A stretch of DNA of 64,000 nt from JAOARY01 sp045345765 (GTDB lineage: Bacteria; Bacillota; Clostridia; Peptostreptococcales; Peptostreptococcaceae). Location: positions 1,736,001 to 1,800,000 of the forward strand of contig CP148265.1 of assembly GCA_045345765.1 (NCBI GenBank), given 5' to 3'. Within the stretch, counting starts at the first letter, position 1; every line of letters begins with the position of its first letter. Made by a program: the position numbers and the translations under genes. Positions 1 through 9,506 of this stretch are shown here, piece after piece. Below the pieces are notes generated by a model. It saw only the letters and a program-made list of their open reading frames with translations. It had not been told where the DNA came from and ran no database searches.

Positions 1-1
1 A

Positions 2-187
2 GATCGTTGCAAAGGTTGTGAACTTTGTACGACAGTATGTCCTGTGAACATAGTTGTAATAGACAAAGAAAAAATAAATGCAAAGGGTTATAACCCAGCA
101 ACTGTAAGTGACCCAGATAAATGTGTTGGATGTGCAAGTTGTGCACTTATATGTCCAGACGCAATAATAACAGTAGAGAGAGATTAA
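2..187 (+). CDS. 2-oxoacid:ferredoxin oxidoreductase, ferredoxin-like subunit (partial, 5' end outside window)
   Basis: The reading frame is open from base 2 and ends at TAA 185-187. It contains two CxxCxxCxxxCP clusters (RCKGCELCTTVCP and KCVGCASCALICP), the signature of a 2x[4Fe-4S] ferredoxin. It lies 20 bases upstream of the alpha subunit, in the order delta-alpha-beta-gamma known for four-subunit VOR/KOR enzymes. It therefore most likely passes electrons from the thiamine-diphosphate site of the complex to free ferredoxin. The N-terminus is not in the window, so full length cannot be judged. Confidence 0.9.
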   Translation, partial: DRCKGCELCTTVCPVNIVVIDKEKINAKGYNPATVSDPDKCVGCASCALICPDAIITVERD

Positions 188-207
188 TTAAAGGAGGATA
201 AGTTACT

Positions 208-1269
208 ATGGCTAAAATACTTATGAAAGGTAACGAAGCTGTTGGAAAAGCTGCTATAGAAGCAGGTTGTAAATACTTCTTCGGATACCCAATAACACCT
301 CAAAATGAGATACCAGAATATATGGCAAGAGAACTTCCTAATAGAGGTGGAGTGTTCTTACAAGCAGAATCAGAAGTTGCAGCAATAAACATGGTTTATG
401 GTGCAGCTGGTACTGGAGCAAGAGTTATGACTTCTTCATCATCACCAGGAATCGCGCTTAAGCAAGAAGGTATATCTTACCTTGCTGGAGCAGAACTTCC
501 ATCAGTAATAGTAAATATGATGAGAGGTGGCCCAGGACTAGGTGGAATCCAACCATCACAAGCTGATTACTTCATGTCTACAAGAGGTGGAGGAAATGGA
601 GATTACAGACATATAGTATATGCTCCAGCTACTGTTCAAGAAGCAGTTGATATGGTTATGGAAGCGTTTGAAGTTGCAGATTATTACAGAATGCCTGTAA
701 TGGTTGCAGGAGACGGAATGATAGGACAAATGATGGAGCCAGTAGAATTCAAAGCTCCTAAGAAGAGAGATTTAAAAGAAAAAACTTGGGCTTCTGTTGG
801 TACAGAAGGTAAAAGACAACCAAATATTATAAATTCACTATTCTTAGATCCTCAAGAACTTGAAGATCACTGTATGAGATTAGAAGAAAAATATGCAACT
901 ATAGAAAAAAATGAAACTCAATATGAAATGTACAAGACTGAAGATGCTGAGTTAGTATTTGTTGCATACGGAACTACTTCAAGAATAGTTAAAAATGTTA
1001 TAGAAGAATTAAGAGCAGAAGGTGTTAAAGCTGGTTTAATAAGACCAATAACTTTATGGCCTTTCCCATTCAAAGCATTTGATGAAGTAGCAGAAACTGC
1101 TAAGAACTTCATAACTGTAGAAATGAGTACAGGACAAATGGTTGAAGATGTAAGATTAGGAGCAAATGGTAGAGCGCCTGTACACTTCACAGGAAGAACT
1201 GGTGGTATGATACCAACTCCAGCTGGAATCAAAGAAAAAGCTCTAGAAGTTTTAGGAGGTGCTAGATAA
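208..1269 (+). CDS. vorB: 2-oxoacid:ferredoxin oxidoreductase alpha subunit (VorB-like)
   Basis: 353 aa, the usual length for the VorB/KorA family. The N-terminus carries the pyrimidine-binding domain of a transketolase-like enzyme (GYPITPQNEIPEY near residue 28; an S-rich loop MTSSSSPGIALK near 75). A C-terminal domain with AYGTTSRI and EMSTGQMVEDVR follows. The complex oxidatively decarboxylates a 2-oxoacid with CoA to an acyl-CoA, CO2 and reduced ferredoxin in the cytoplasm. The family link is secure, but branched-chain 2-oxoacid versus 2-oxoglutarate cannot be decided from sequence by eye. A clear AAAGGAGG ribosome site precedes the ATG. It overlaps the beta gene by one base (TAATG), which indicates translational coupling. 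Confidence 0.88.
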   Translation: MAKILMKGNEAVGKAAIEAGCKYFFGYPITPQNEIPEYMARELPNRGGVFLQAESEVAAINMVYGAAGTGARVMTSSSSPGIALKQEGISYLAGAELPSVIVNMMRGGPGLGGIQPSQADYFMSTRGGGNGDYRHIVYAPATVQEAVDMVMEAFEVADYYRMPVMVAGDGMIGQMMEPVEFKAPKKRDLKEKTWASVGTEGKRQPNIINSLFLDPQELEDHCMRLEEKYATIEKNETQYEMYKTEDAELVFVAYGTTSRIVKNVIEELRAEGVKAGLIRPITLWPFPFKAFDEVAETAKNFITVEMSTGQMVEDVRLGANGRAPVHFTGRTGGMIPTPAGIKEKALEVLGGAR

Positions 1270-2024
1270 TGGCAGTAGTATTCCAAAAGACTAAAGGTTT
1301 AACTAACAAAGAAACTCATTACTGTCCAGGATGTACTCATGGTATAATCCACAGATTAGTAGGAGAAACTTTAGAAGAATTAGATGTATTAGGAAAATCA
1401 ATTGGGGTTGCTCCAGTTGGATGTTCAGTACTTGCTTATAAATATTTTAACTGTGATATGCAAGAGGCTGCTCATGGTAGAGCTCCTGCTGTTGCAACTG
1501 GTATCAAAAGAGTTTTACCAGACAATGTAGTATTTACTTACCAAGGTGATGGAGACTTAGCTTCTATAGGTGCTGCTGAAATCGTTCATGCTGCTGCTAG
1601 AGGAGAAAAAATAACTACTATATTCGTAAATAATGCTATTTACGGTATGACTGGTGGACAAATGGCTCCAACAACATTACCAGGACAAAAAGCTACAACT
1701 TCTCCATACGGAAGAGATGTTGCTCATGCTGGTATGCCAATAAAAGTATCAGAAATGCTATCAACTTTACATGGTGCTGTATTTGTAGAAAGAGTATCTG
1801 TAGATACTCCAGCTAACATAAGAAAAGCTAAAAAAGCTATAAAAAGAGCCTTTGAAGTTCAAATAGAAGGTAAAGGATTTGGTATAGTAGAAGTACTTTC
1901 AACTTGTCCAACTAACTGGGGACTTACTCCTGTTAAATCGTTAGAATGGTTAAGAGAAAACATGATTCCTTATTACCCTCTAGGAAATTTAAAAGACCCT
2001 GCAAAAACAGAGGAGGTGAAGTAG
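1269..2024 (+). CDS. 2-oxoacid:ferredoxin oxidoreductase beta subunit (TPP-binding)
   Basis: 251 aa. It shows the family N-terminal CPGCTHG motif, and the thiamine-diphosphate/Mg site GDGDLASIG followed by FVNNAIYGMTGGQ. It binds TPP and forms the active site with the alpha subunit. The ATG overlaps the alpha stop codon by one base, and the next gene starts one base after its stop, so alpha, beta and gamma are one tightly coupled operon. Substrate preference is unresolved, as for the alpha subunit. Confidence 0.9.
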   Translation: MAVVFQKTKGLTNKETHYCPGCTHGIIHRLVGETLEELDVLGKSIGVAPVGCSVLAYKYFNCDMQEAAHGRAPAVATGIKRVLPDNVVFTYQGDGDLASIGAAEIVHAAARGEKITTIFVNNAIYGMTGGQMAPTTLPGQKATTSPYGRDVAHAGMPIKVSEMLSTLHGAVFVERVSVDTPANIRKAKKAIKRAFEVQIEGKGFGIVEVLSTCPTNWGLTPVKSLEWLRENMIPYYPLGNLKDPAKTEEVK

Positions 2025-2025
2025 T

Positions 2026-2580
2026 ATGTCAACAGAAAAAATAATTTGTGCTGGATTTGGTGGACAAGGTGTTATGTCTATGGGACAATTAATGACATAC
2101 GCTGGAATGCTTGAAGAAAAGGAAGTTTCTTGGTTACCATCTTATGGACCAGAAATGCGTGGAGGTACTGCTAACTGTAGCGTTATAGTATCATCTACAC
2201 CAGTTGGATCACCTATTATAACTGATGATGCAACTACTGCAATAGTTATGAACTTACCATCATTAACTAAATTCGAAAAAGATTTAGTACCAGGTGGAAA
2301 ATTATTTATAAATAGTTCTTTAATAGACATAAAAGCATCAAGAGATGATATAGATGTTTATTATATAAAAGCTAATGAAATAGCTCAAGAAGTTGGAACT
2401 ATAAAAGCAGCTAATATGGTTATGTTAGGAGCTTACTTAGAAATAGTTAAGACTGTTGAAACAGAATCTGTATTAGAAGCATTCAAAAAAGTTTTTGGAC
2501 CATCTAAAGAAAAATTTGTTCCTATGAACAGAGAAGCTTTAGCTAAAGGTGCTCAAGCTGTTAAATCTTGTGTTAAATAA
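2026..2580 (+). CDS. 2-oxoacid:ferredoxin oxidoreductase gamma subunit
   Basis: 184 aa. The N-terminal CAGFGGQGVMSMGQ motif and YGPEMRGGTANC are typical of the gamma subunit (POR/VOR/KOR gamma domain), which packs on the alpha/beta core. It is preceded by GGAGGTG inside the end of the beta gene. It is the last gene of the operon and is followed by a hairpin terminator at 2610. Confidence 0.9.
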   Translation: MSTEKIICAGFGGQGVMSMGQLMTYAGMLEEKEVSWLPSYGPEMRGGTANCSVIVSSTPVGSPIITDDATTAIVMNLPSLTKFEKDLVPGGKLFINSSLIDIKASRDDIDVYYIKANEIAQEVGTIKAANMVMLGAYLEIVKTVETESVLEAFKKVFGPSKEKFVPMNREALAKGAQAVKSCVK

Positions 2581-2607
2581 TAAAAAAGTATTAAACTTTT
2601 AAAAATA

Positions 2608-2640
2608 TAAAAAGAACTCTTTTTAAAGGGTTCTTTTTTA
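2608..2640 (+). terminator. Rho-independent terminator of the oxidoreductase operon
   Basis: An inverted repeat AAAGAACTCTTT / AAAGGGTTCTTT (one G-U pair) with a short loop is followed by T residues, 30 bases after the gamma stop codon. Confidence 0.8.
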
Positions 2641-2837
2641 TTTAAAAAAATAAAAATAATATATTTTTATTGATAAATTATTGATAATTTGAAAATATTT
2701 AAGGGTATAAAAACTATGGTTATTAATTAATGTTTTAAAGTTAAACAAGAAAAAGATTCAGAAAATTCGAATATTAAGTATTTTGTTTGCAAATGAGATA
2801 CAATATCTATATAAAAAAAGCTTTTGAGGTGAAATTT

Positions 2838-4688
2838 ATGAAAAAAAAATTGATGCTTTACTTGGCCTTTTCAATAATACTTTCAAATATAATTCTTGGA
2901 TTTTCAATAGAAAATTATGTACAGACTAGAATTGATGAGATGTTTTTGAATAAGGAAATACTTGTACAAAATAAAATGGATATTGTTTATTTGTCTAAAG
3001 GAGGGATTAATAATGTAATAGATTTGTATAATTACAAAAATTACAAAGAAAATATAATGAAATTAAAAGAAGAAATATATATATATTCTACATTTATTAT
3101 AGCCTTTGTGACTATTGTAACGGCTATGATATCAACAAAATTATTTAATAAGACAATAGTTTCAAGAATTGAAAAGATACATAAATCCTTAAGTTATATA
3201 AAAGAAGGTTTTTATGATCAGGATATTATTCTTAGTGGAGACGATGAAATTTCAAAGATTTCAAAAGATATAAATTCTATGAAAGATATAATAAGTGACA
3301 GAGAAGAACAATTAAAAAAGAAGAATGGAAAAATAAAAGAAACATTAATGGAATTAAAAGAGGAAAAGAAGAGAGTTGAGTTTTTGGCTTTTTATGACCA
3401 ATTAACAAAACTTCCAAACAGATATAATTTTTTAGAAAATAGCAAGGAATTTTTAAATAATGTGAAACCTAAATTTGCGATAATACATATTGATGTAGAT
3501 GATTTCAAAAAAATTAATGATTTATTTAGTTCACTAGAGGGCGATAAGTATTTAAGAAATTTATCTTCAAAATTAAGAAAGTTTTTTAATAAGAATAAGT
3601 ACATCTTTAGGATAGGTGGAGATGAATTTTGTATATTATATAAATTTGTTCATGAAGATAAATTGTATATAGAATTAAATAGATTATTTAAATATATTAA
3701 TCATCCATTTAAAATTAGAAATAAAGAGTTTTATATGAGTACTAGTATCGGAGTTAGTATATATCCAAAAGACTCAAATGATTTTTATCAAATAGCAAGA
3801 AATTCACATATAGCATTAAATGAAGCAAAAAGAAGAGGAAAAAAGCAAATCATATATTATTCAGACTATCTAAAAGAGGATTTAAAAGCAAAATCAAAAA
3901 TAGAACAGGATATGAAATTAGCATTAGAAAACGAAGAATTTTATTTACTTTACCAACCTAAAGTATCTATATTTGATAAAAAGATAAAAGGTGTTGAAGC
4001 TTTGATTCGTTGGAATAAAAATGGAAAGAACATATATCCAAATGAATTTATTCCAATTGCTGAAAGTAATGGTCTAATTATTGATATAGAAAAATATGTA
4101 CTCAAAAAAGCATTACAAGATTTTTCGAAAATGAAATATTTAGGATTTGAAGACATTGAACTTAGTGTAAATATTTCAGCAGAGCATTTTAATTCAAAGG
4201 ATTTTATAACAGATATAAAAAAAATAGTAAATGAAAACAAAGAAAGTTCTACTAATTTGGAATTTGAGATAACTGAAAATATATTCTTAGAAAATATTGA
4301 TGAAGCTAATGATAAATTATTAGAATTAAAAGAGAGTGAAATTAATATAGCATTAGATGATTTTGGAACGGGTTACTCATCATTAAGCTATTTGAAAAAC
4401 TTAAAAATAGATACTTTAAAAATAGATAAATCATTTGTAGATGATATACAGATAAACAAAAAGAGTGAATCTATAATAAAATTATTATTGGATTTGGCTG
4501 AAGGACTTGGTCTTGAAATTGTTGTTGAAGGTGTTGAAAAAAAAGAACAATTAGATATTTTTAATGGTAGAACAAGAGATTTTTTGATACAAGGTTATTA
4601 TTTTTATAAACCTATTGAATTTACAAAATTAAAAGAAGTATTAAATTTTGACTCAAAAATTGAAGATAAAACTTTTTTATTAGTTTAA
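2838..4688 (+). CDS. Membrane GGDEF-EAL cyclic-di-GMP signalling protein
   Basis: 616 aa from ATG 2838, chosen over the upstream in-frame ATG at 2787 because GAGGTG lies seven bases before it and the protein then starts with a signal-anchor (MKKKLMLYLAFSI). Order: TM1 (about 5-25), a short extracytoplasmic part, TM2 (about 83-103), a HAMP-like linker, then a GGDEF domain with intact GGDEF at 260-264. The EAL domain follows with EAL at 387-389 plus DDFGTGYSS, KIDKSF and VVEGVE. All EAL metal-binding and catalytic landmarks look present, so phosphodiesterase activity is expected. The RxxD inhibitory site before GGDEF is absent (NKNK at 251-254). Which activity dominates cannot be told from sequence. 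It is monocistronic and has its own terminator. Confidence 0.9.
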   Translation: MKKKLMLYLAFSIILSNIILGFSIENYVQTRIDEMFLNKEILVQNKMDIVYLSKGGINNVIDLYNYKNYKENIMKLKEEIYIYSTFIIAFVTIVTAMISTKLFNKTIVSRIEKIHKSLSYIKEGFYDQDIILSGDDEISKISKDINSMKDIISDREEQLKKKNGKIKETLMELKEEKKRVEFLAFYDQLTKLPNRYNFLENSKEFLNNVKPKFAIIHIDVDDFKKINDLFSSLEGDKYLRNLSSKLRKFFNKNKYIFRIGGDEFCILYKFVHEDKLYIELNRLFKYINHPFKIRNKEFYMSTSIGVSIYPKDSNDFYQIARNSHIALNEAKRRGKKQIIYYSDYLKEDLKAKSKIEQDMKLALENEEFYLLYQPKVSIFDKKIKGVEALIRWNKNGKNIYPNEFIPIAESNGLIIDIEKYVLKKALQDFSKMKYLGFEDIELSVNISAEHFNSKDFITDIKKIVNENKESSTNLEFEITENIFLENIDEANDKLLELKESEINIALDDFGTGYSSLSYLKNLKIDTLKIDKSFVDDIQINKKSESIIKLLLDLAEGLGLEIVVEGVEKKEQLDIFNGRTRDFLIQGYYFYKPIEFTKLKEVLNFDSKIEDKTFLLV

Positions 4689-4717
4689 TAAAATTTTTTA
4701 ATAGAAATAAATAAAAA

Positions 4718-4768
4718 TATAAAAGAAAATAAGGTCTGAAATATTAGATTTTATTTTCTTTTTTTTGC
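4718..4768 (+). terminator. Rho-independent terminator after the GGDEF-EAL gene
   Basis: AAAAGAAAATAA pairs with TTATTTTCTTTT across an internal short stem (TCT/AGA) and is followed by a long T run, between the GGDEF-EAL gene and glmM. Confidence 0.75.
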
Positions 4769-4873
4769 AACTTAAGGCTTATGCAAAATATAATTATATA
4801 TGATAAAATAATTAGGTGTATGATTAATAAACAATTTTGAAAAGTATAAAATCAAATTTAAGGTGGTAAATAT

Positions 4874-6220
4874 ATGAGAAAATATTTTGGAACAGATGGC
4901 ATAAGAGGAGTTGCAAATGAAGAACTAACGTGTGAACTTGCATATAAATTAGGTAGAGCAGCAGGTTATGTACTTAATAAATGTAATAATAAATTTAAAG
5001 TATTAATAGGTAAGGATACTAGAATATCATCAGATATGTTAGAATCAGCATTGGCTTCGGGTATTATGTCTGTTGGTGGGGATGTAGTATCTTTAGGGGT
5101 GATACCTACGCCAGGGGTTTCTTATCTTACAAAAAAATATAATGCAGACTTTGGAATAGTAATATCAGCATCTCATAATCCATACGAATATAACGGAATT
5201 AAATTTTTTAATAACAAAGGATTTAAATTAACTGATGAAATAGAATTAGAAATAGAAAAATATATAGATAACCAAGATCTTATAAACTGTGAATTTAACG
5301 CTAAAAGAATTGGAAAGAGTATAATCGAAGAAAATGCAACTAGAGATTATGCTTCTTATTTAGAAGAAATTGTTGGAACTAGCTTTAAAGGGCTTAATAT
5401 AGTGCTTGATAGTGCTAATGGAGCAGCTTATAAAATTGCACCAAAGGTATTTGAAGAATTGGGAGCTAATGTAACAGTTATAAATAATGAACCAAATGGA
5501 ATTAATATAAATGTAGAATGTGGTTCGACACATACAAAAACATTAAGAGAAACTGTAAAGAAATTAAATGCAGATTTAGGTCTTGCATATGATGGAGATG
5601 CAGATAGACTTATAGCAGTTGATGAAAATGGTGAGGAAGTAAATGGGGACTATATACTTTTAATATGTGCGAATCTTTTAAAGAAAGAAAATAAATTAAG
5701 AGATGATAGTTTAGTAGTTACTGTTATGAGTAATTTAGGACTTCATATAGCAGCTAAAGAATTAGGGATTAATATACATCAAACAAAAGTTGGAGATAGA
5801 TATGTTTTAGAAAAAATGAAAGAGGAACATTATTCTCTTGGTGGAGAACAATCTGGACATATGATATTTTTGGATTATAATACGACTGGTGATGGAGTAT
5901 TAAGTTCATTATTTTTGGTAGATGCAATAGTTAAGGAAAATAAAAAATTATCAGAACTTAAGAATATAATGACAGAATACCCACAAGTTCTTATAAATGC
6001 AAAAGTTAAAAATGAGCACAAAACAACTTATATGAATGATTTAGAAATAAAAACTAAGATAGAAGATATAGAAAAAGAATTAGATGGAAGAGGAAGAGTT
6101 TTAATAAGACCTTCTGGAACAGAACCTCTAGTTAGAGTAATGCTTGAAGGTGAAGATACAAACCATATAGATTCTCTTGCTAGAAATTTGGCAACAATAA
6201 TAGAAAATAAATTATCTTAA
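4874..6220 (+). CDS. glmM: Phosphoglucosamine mutase
   Basis: 448 aa, normal family length. It isomerises glucosamine-6-phosphate to glucosamine-1-phosphate on the way to UDP-GlcNAc and peptidoglycan. Landmarks: N-terminal RKYFGTDGIRG, the phosphoserine loop ISASHNPYEYNGIKFF, the metal loop DGDADR (here LAYDGDADRLIAVD), the sugar-binding GGEQSGH, and the C-terminal phosphate-binding RPSGTEPLVRVM. AAGGTGG precedes the ATG. The sigma-54 activator gene begins 30 bases downstream and may be co-transcribed. glmS, the preceding step of the same pathway, lies 11.5 kb downstream on the same strand. Confidence 0.95.
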   Translation: MRKYFGTDGIRGVANEELTCELAYKLGRAAGYVLNKCNNKFKVLIGKDTRISSDMLESALASGIMSVGGDVVSLGVIPTPGVSYLTKKYNADFGIVISASHNPYEYNGIKFFNNKGFKLTDEIELEIEKYIDNQDLINCEFNAKRIGKSIIEENATRDYASYLEEIVGTSFKGLNIVLDSANGAAYKIAPKVFEELGANVTVINNEPNGININVECGSTHTKTLRETVKKLNADLGLAYDGDADRLIAVDENGEEVNGDYILLICANLLKKENKLRDDSLVVTVMSNLGLHIAAKELGINIHQTKVGDRYVLEKMKEEHYSLGGEQSGHMIFLDYNTTGDGVLSSLFLVDAIVKENKKLSELKNIMTEYPQVLINAKVKNEHKTTYMNDLEIKTKIEDIEKELDGRGRVLIRPSGTEPLVRVMLEGEDTNHIDSLARNLATIIENKLS

Positions 6221-6250
6221 TAAATGTTTTTATAATTGAGGTGAATTCCT

Positions 6251-7750
6251 TTGGACAAAAAGGATATTAAGGACTTGGATAGTAATAATATAAATAAAGA
6301 AACAAATAGGGAAAAATACTGTAAAAACTGTACTAAAGAGCTTTTGGAAGAACTAATTGAACTTAGAAGAATATCAAAAAAATTAGATGCGGTAATAGAA
6401 TCATCCTATGATGGTATATATATAACTGATGGAAATGCAAAAACTTTAAGAATTAATAAATCATATGAAAGAATTACAGGTATAAAAAAAGATACATTGC
6501 TTGGAAAAACAATGTATGACTTAGAAAAAGAAGGTTTTGTTTCAAAATCAGGGACTTTGGTTGTGTTAAATAACAAAAGATCCACTACATTACAACAAAC
6601 ATTAAAAACAGGCAAAAAGATACTTATAACAAGTACGCCTGTTTTTGATGAAAATGATGAAATAGAGATGGTTGTAACAAATGTAAGAGATGTTACCGAA
6701 CTGATGAGATTAAAAGAAGAATTAGAAGAGAATAAAAAAAGAGCGGATAAATATTATAATGAACTTGAAGAAATGAGAAAACAAATAATAGATAGAAATT
6801 GTGTAGTTGTAAAAGACCATAAGATGAAAGATATATATGTTAAAGCTAAAAGAGTTGCATACCACGATACAACTGTTTTGATAACTGGAGAAACAGGTGT
6901 TGGAAAAGAAGTGGTTGCAAAATACATACATAAAAATAGCAAAAGAAATAAAAAACCTTTCATAAAAGTAAATTGTGGTGCAATACCAGAAAACCTAATA
7001 GAATCAGAGTTATTTGGGTATGAAAAAGGAGCTTTTACAGGTGCTAGCAATAAAGGTAAAATGGGTTTATTTGAAGTTGCAAATGGAGGAACAATATTCT
7101 TAGATGAAATAGGAGAATTACCACTTTCAATGCAGGTAAAACTTCTTAGAGTATTACAAGAACAAGAAATACAAAGAATAGGTGCAATAAATACTATAAA
7201 AATAGATGTAAGAATAATAACAGCAACTAATAAGGATTTGTTAGATTTATCAAAGAAAAATTTATTTAGAGAGGATTTGTATTATAGACTTAATATAGTT
7301 CCAATACATGTACTTCCTTTAAGAGAGAGAAAGGAAGATATAATTCCTTTGGCAGAGGAATTTTTGACTAATCTAAATAAAAAATATGCAGAGATTAAGA
7401 AGTTTGATTATAGTTCTTATGATCTTTTGTATTCTTACGATTGGCCAGGCAATGTAAGAGAATTAAAAAATATAGTTGAAAGAGTATTTGTTATGGGAAG
7501 AGATGATTATATCAAAGAAGATGATTTTCCAGATAGCATAATAAATGAAGCAAAGGTAAAAGAAAATTTAAATATAAAAGATGAGATATGGGATATCAAA
7601 AAAGCCTCCTCGATAGTAGAAGCAAATCTTATCAAAAAAGCTTTTGATAAATATAATAATGTAAGAGACGCAGCTAAAGCTCTAAATATTAATGCTTCAA
7701 CATTTGTTAGAAAAAGAAAAAAATATGAAGATGAAGGCTATTTAAAATAA
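6251..7750 (+). CDS. PAS-domain sigma-54-dependent transcriptional activator
   Basis: 499 aa from TTG 6251, with GAGGTG upstream at good spacing. Order: a short coiled N-terminus, a PAS domain (about 45-150: SSYDGIYITDGNAKTLRINK), a coiled linker, an AAA+ domain (Walker A GETGVGKEV; sigma-54 contact loop GAFTGA at 260-265; Walker B IFLDEIGELPL; arginine-finger region), and a C-terminal Fis-type helix-turn-helix (DAAKALNINASTFVRKRKKY). It should sense a small ligand through PAS and open sigma-54 promoters. Two -24/-12 promoters immediately downstream (7841 and 9925) make the permease and the 4-hydroxybutyryl-CoA dehydratase its likely targets; this link is inference from position. Confidence 0.92.
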   Translation: MDKKDIKDLDSNNINKETNREKYCKNCTKELLEELIELRRISKKLDAVIESSYDGIYITDGNAKTLRINKSYERITGIKKDTLLGKTMYDLEKEGFVSKSGTLVVLNNKRSTTLQQTLKTGKKILITSTPVFDENDEIEMVVTNVRDVTELMRLKEELEENKKRADKYYNELEEMRKQIIDRNCVVVKDHKMKDIYVKAKRVAYHDTTVLITGETGVGKEVVAKYIHKNSKRNKKPFIKVNCGAIPENLIESELFGYEKGAFTGASNKGKMGLFEVANGGTIFLDEIGELPLSMQVKLLRVLQEQEIQRIGAINTIKIDVRIITATNKDLLDLSKKNLFREDLYYRLNIVPIHVLPLRERKEDIIPLAEEFLTNLNKKYAEIKKFDYSSYDLLYSYDWPGNVRELKNIVERVFVMGRDDYIKEDDFPDSIINEAKVKENLNIKDEIWDIKKASSIVEANLIKKAFDKYNNVRDAAKALNINASTFVRKRKKYEDEGYLK

Positions 7751-7790
7751 GTCAATTTAAAAATTAAATTGGCTTATTTTTTTATAAAAA
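7749..7790 (+). terminator. Rho-independent terminator after the sigma-54 activator
   Basis: AAGTCAATTTAA pairs with TTAAATTGGCTT (one wobble) and is followed by seven T residues, directly after the stop codon. Confidence 0.75.
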
Positions 7791-7840
7791 AATGTTTAAT
7801 TATATAAGAATAAAGCCTTAAAAGTTAATGAAATGGTTTG

Positions 7841-7856
7841 TGGTATAAATTATGCT
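7841..7856 (+). promoter_or_regulatory. Sigma-54 (-24/-12) promoter for the permease gene
   Basis: TGGTATAAATTATGCT has GG and GC elements with exactly the spacing of the consensus TGGCACN5TTGCW. It lies 95 bases upstream of the permease ATG and just downstream of a sigma-54 activator gene. No enhancer palindrome was recognised with certainty upstream of it. Confidence 0.7.
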
Positions 7857-7950
7857 TTTTTAGATTAATATAGAATTTTAGTATAAAATTCTTATAAAAA
7901 ATTAAAATTGGAGTTATATTTTAATTAAAATCTAAAAAGGGGGAAATTAT

Positions 7951-9312
7951 ATGCAAGGTAGAAAAGAAGCACCATATATAAAGGCAGGCGTTTTTAAAAT
8001 AAGGCTTCCTTTTGTTCACTACAAATTTGAAGGAGCGGATTATCTTCAGGGTTTACTTATGTGTGCGGTCTGTCTTGGGGCGATACCTATGTTGCAAGAA
8101 TATTTAGGTATGCCTTTTGAAATTGCTATGGCGGTTGTTGTTTTAAATGGTTTTTTGTATTTGGCTCACGTAACCTTAGGTGACCCTGTAATTCCAGGTT
8201 GGATTACACCAGCAATACCACTTTTGATGATTCATATAAGTAATTACAAAATAGGTGTGGATAGAATGCACGCACTTATAGCTTTTGAGATGAGTCTTGG
8301 TATACTTGCAATATTTTTGGGTATAACAGGTCTTGGTAAAAAAATAGTATCAATAGTTCCAAATGCAATGCAAGCTGGTATAATAATGGGTTCTGGTTTT
8401 GCTGCTGTAATGGTTATTTTTAAAGAAGGAGCAAGATTTGACAAATATCCTATATCAATAACTTTATGTGTTGGAATTGGTTTTTATCTTTTATTTTCAA
8501 ATCATTTTAAAGAAATTAGAAATAATAATAATATATTAAAATATATATCCAATCTAGGAATCTTACCTGTAATAGTACTAGCTATATTTATAGCACCTAT
8601 AGTAAAAGAAACATCTTGGCCGACTATTGAGTGGGGTATAACAAAGCCTGATTTTTTAACACTATTTAAAGATTGGACTCCTTTTGGTAAATTAGGATTT
8701 CCAAGTTTGAATATGTATATTTCTTCAATACCTATGGTTTTATCTTCTTATATAGTTTTATTTGGTGATATGATTCAAAGTGAAGCTTTATTAGATGATG
8801 CATCTAAATTTAGAGATGATGAGATAATAGACTATAATCCTAATAGATCTCATCTTGTTTTTGGACTTAGAAATTTTGTTATGTCTATTATTGGACCGGA
8901 CTTAACTATGTGTGGACCACTTTGGGCAGCTATGCAAGTTGTTATTTGCGAAAGATATAAAAAAGGTAAAAAATCAATGGTGTCAATAAATGGTGGAGCA
9001 GCTTCGTTTAGAATGGGAACATTTACAGGTTATCTAATACTACCAATAGTTACTTTGGTAAGACCTATACTTGGTATAGCTTTAGCACTTACAATGTTAA
9101 TTCAAGGTTATGTATCTGTTAGGGTTGGAGTAATGAAAGCAAAAACACATAATGATTTAGGTATTGCTGGAGTTATGGCAGCTGTTTTAGCTACAAGAGG
9201 TGCAACAATTGGATTATTAGTTGGAATAATATTATGCTTACTTATAAAGATAGGAGATAAAAAACAAGAAGTCATGATTTATGATAATGAACTAGAAGAA
9301 AAAAAAGCTTAA
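7951..9312 (+). CDS. Polytopic membrane permease of the 4-hydroxybutyrate/succinate cluster
   Basis: 453 aa, hydrophobic, about 11-12 predicted membrane segments, with conserved-looking loops such as GDPVIPGWITPAIPLL, PNAMQAGIIMGSGFAA and MCGPLWAAMQ. A strong AAAGGGGG ribosome site precedes the ATG. I recognise it as a secondary transporter with a resemblance to xanthine/uracil- or sulfate-type permeases, but not its substrate. A membrane protein is also reported next to the succinate-to-butyrate genes of Clostridioides difficile (from memory), so uptake of succinate or 4-hydroxybutyrate is a reasonable guess. A sigma-54 promoter precedes it. Confidence 0.7.
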   Translation: MQGRKEAPYIKAGVFKIRLPFVHYKFEGADYLQGLLMCAVCLGAIPMLQEYLGMPFEIAMAVVVLNGFLYLAHVTLGDPVIPGWITPAIPLLMIHISNYKIGVDRMHALIAFEMSLGILAIFLGITGLGKKIVSIVPNAMQAGIIMGSGFAAVMVIFKEGARFDKYPISITLCVGIGFYLLFSNHFKEIRNNNNILKYISNLGILPVIVLAIFIAPIVKETSWPTIEWGITKPDFLTLFKDWTPFGKLGFPSLNMYISSIPMVLSSYIVLFGDMIQSEALLDDASKFRDDEIIDYNPNRSHLVFGLRNFVMSIIGPDLTMCGPLWAAMQVVICERYKKGKKSMVSINGGAASFRMGTFTGYLILPIVTLVRPILGIALALTMLIQGYVSVRVGVMKAKTHNDLGIAGVMAAVLATRGATIGLLVGIILCLLIKIGDKKQEVMIYDNELEEKKA

Positions 9313-9370
9313 ATGTAGAAAATAATAAGCTAAAAACAAATAAAATATTTAAGAAATAATTATGGTAAAA

Positions 9371-9418
9371 AAAGTCGTTGCAAAACTGAAATCTTGTTGC
9401 AGTTTTGCAACGACTTTG
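9371..9418 (+). repeat. Perfect 18-bp inverted repeat downstream of the permease
   Basis: Arms AAAGTCGTTGCAAAACTG and CAGTTTTGCAACGACTTT match perfectly around an 11-base loop and are followed by GATTTTTG. It could end the permease transcript. Its right half also contains GTTGC-N6-GCAAC (9396-9411), which recurs at 9507, so it may also be part of an activator-binding region. Confidence 0.7.
9396..9411. promoter_or_regulatory. Candidate activator-binding palindrome, copy 1 (GTTGC-N6-GCAAC)
   Basis: GTTGCAGTTTTGCAAC is a 5+5 palindrome with a six-base spacer, the layout typical of upstream activating sites for Fis-type HTH activators. It is about 520 bases upstream of the sigma-54 promoter at 9925, which is farther than usual. 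It overlaps the 18-bp inverted repeat. Confidence 0.45.
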
Positions 9419-9506
9419 ATTTTTGTTATATAAATTCTATAATGATTTGTATAACAGAATATAAATATTTTTTTAACAAAAATTATACATTTAATTACAT
9501 AATTCT

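Noticed and set aside
918..1286. Minus-strand frame opposite the oxidoreductase alpha gene.
   Set aside because: It lies entirely antisense to a clear gene and has no start signal or recognisable motif.
2787..2837. Upstream ATG as start of the GGDEF-EAL protein.
   Set aside because: No ribosome site; the ATG at 2838 has GAGGTG at good spacing and begins a proper membrane anchor.
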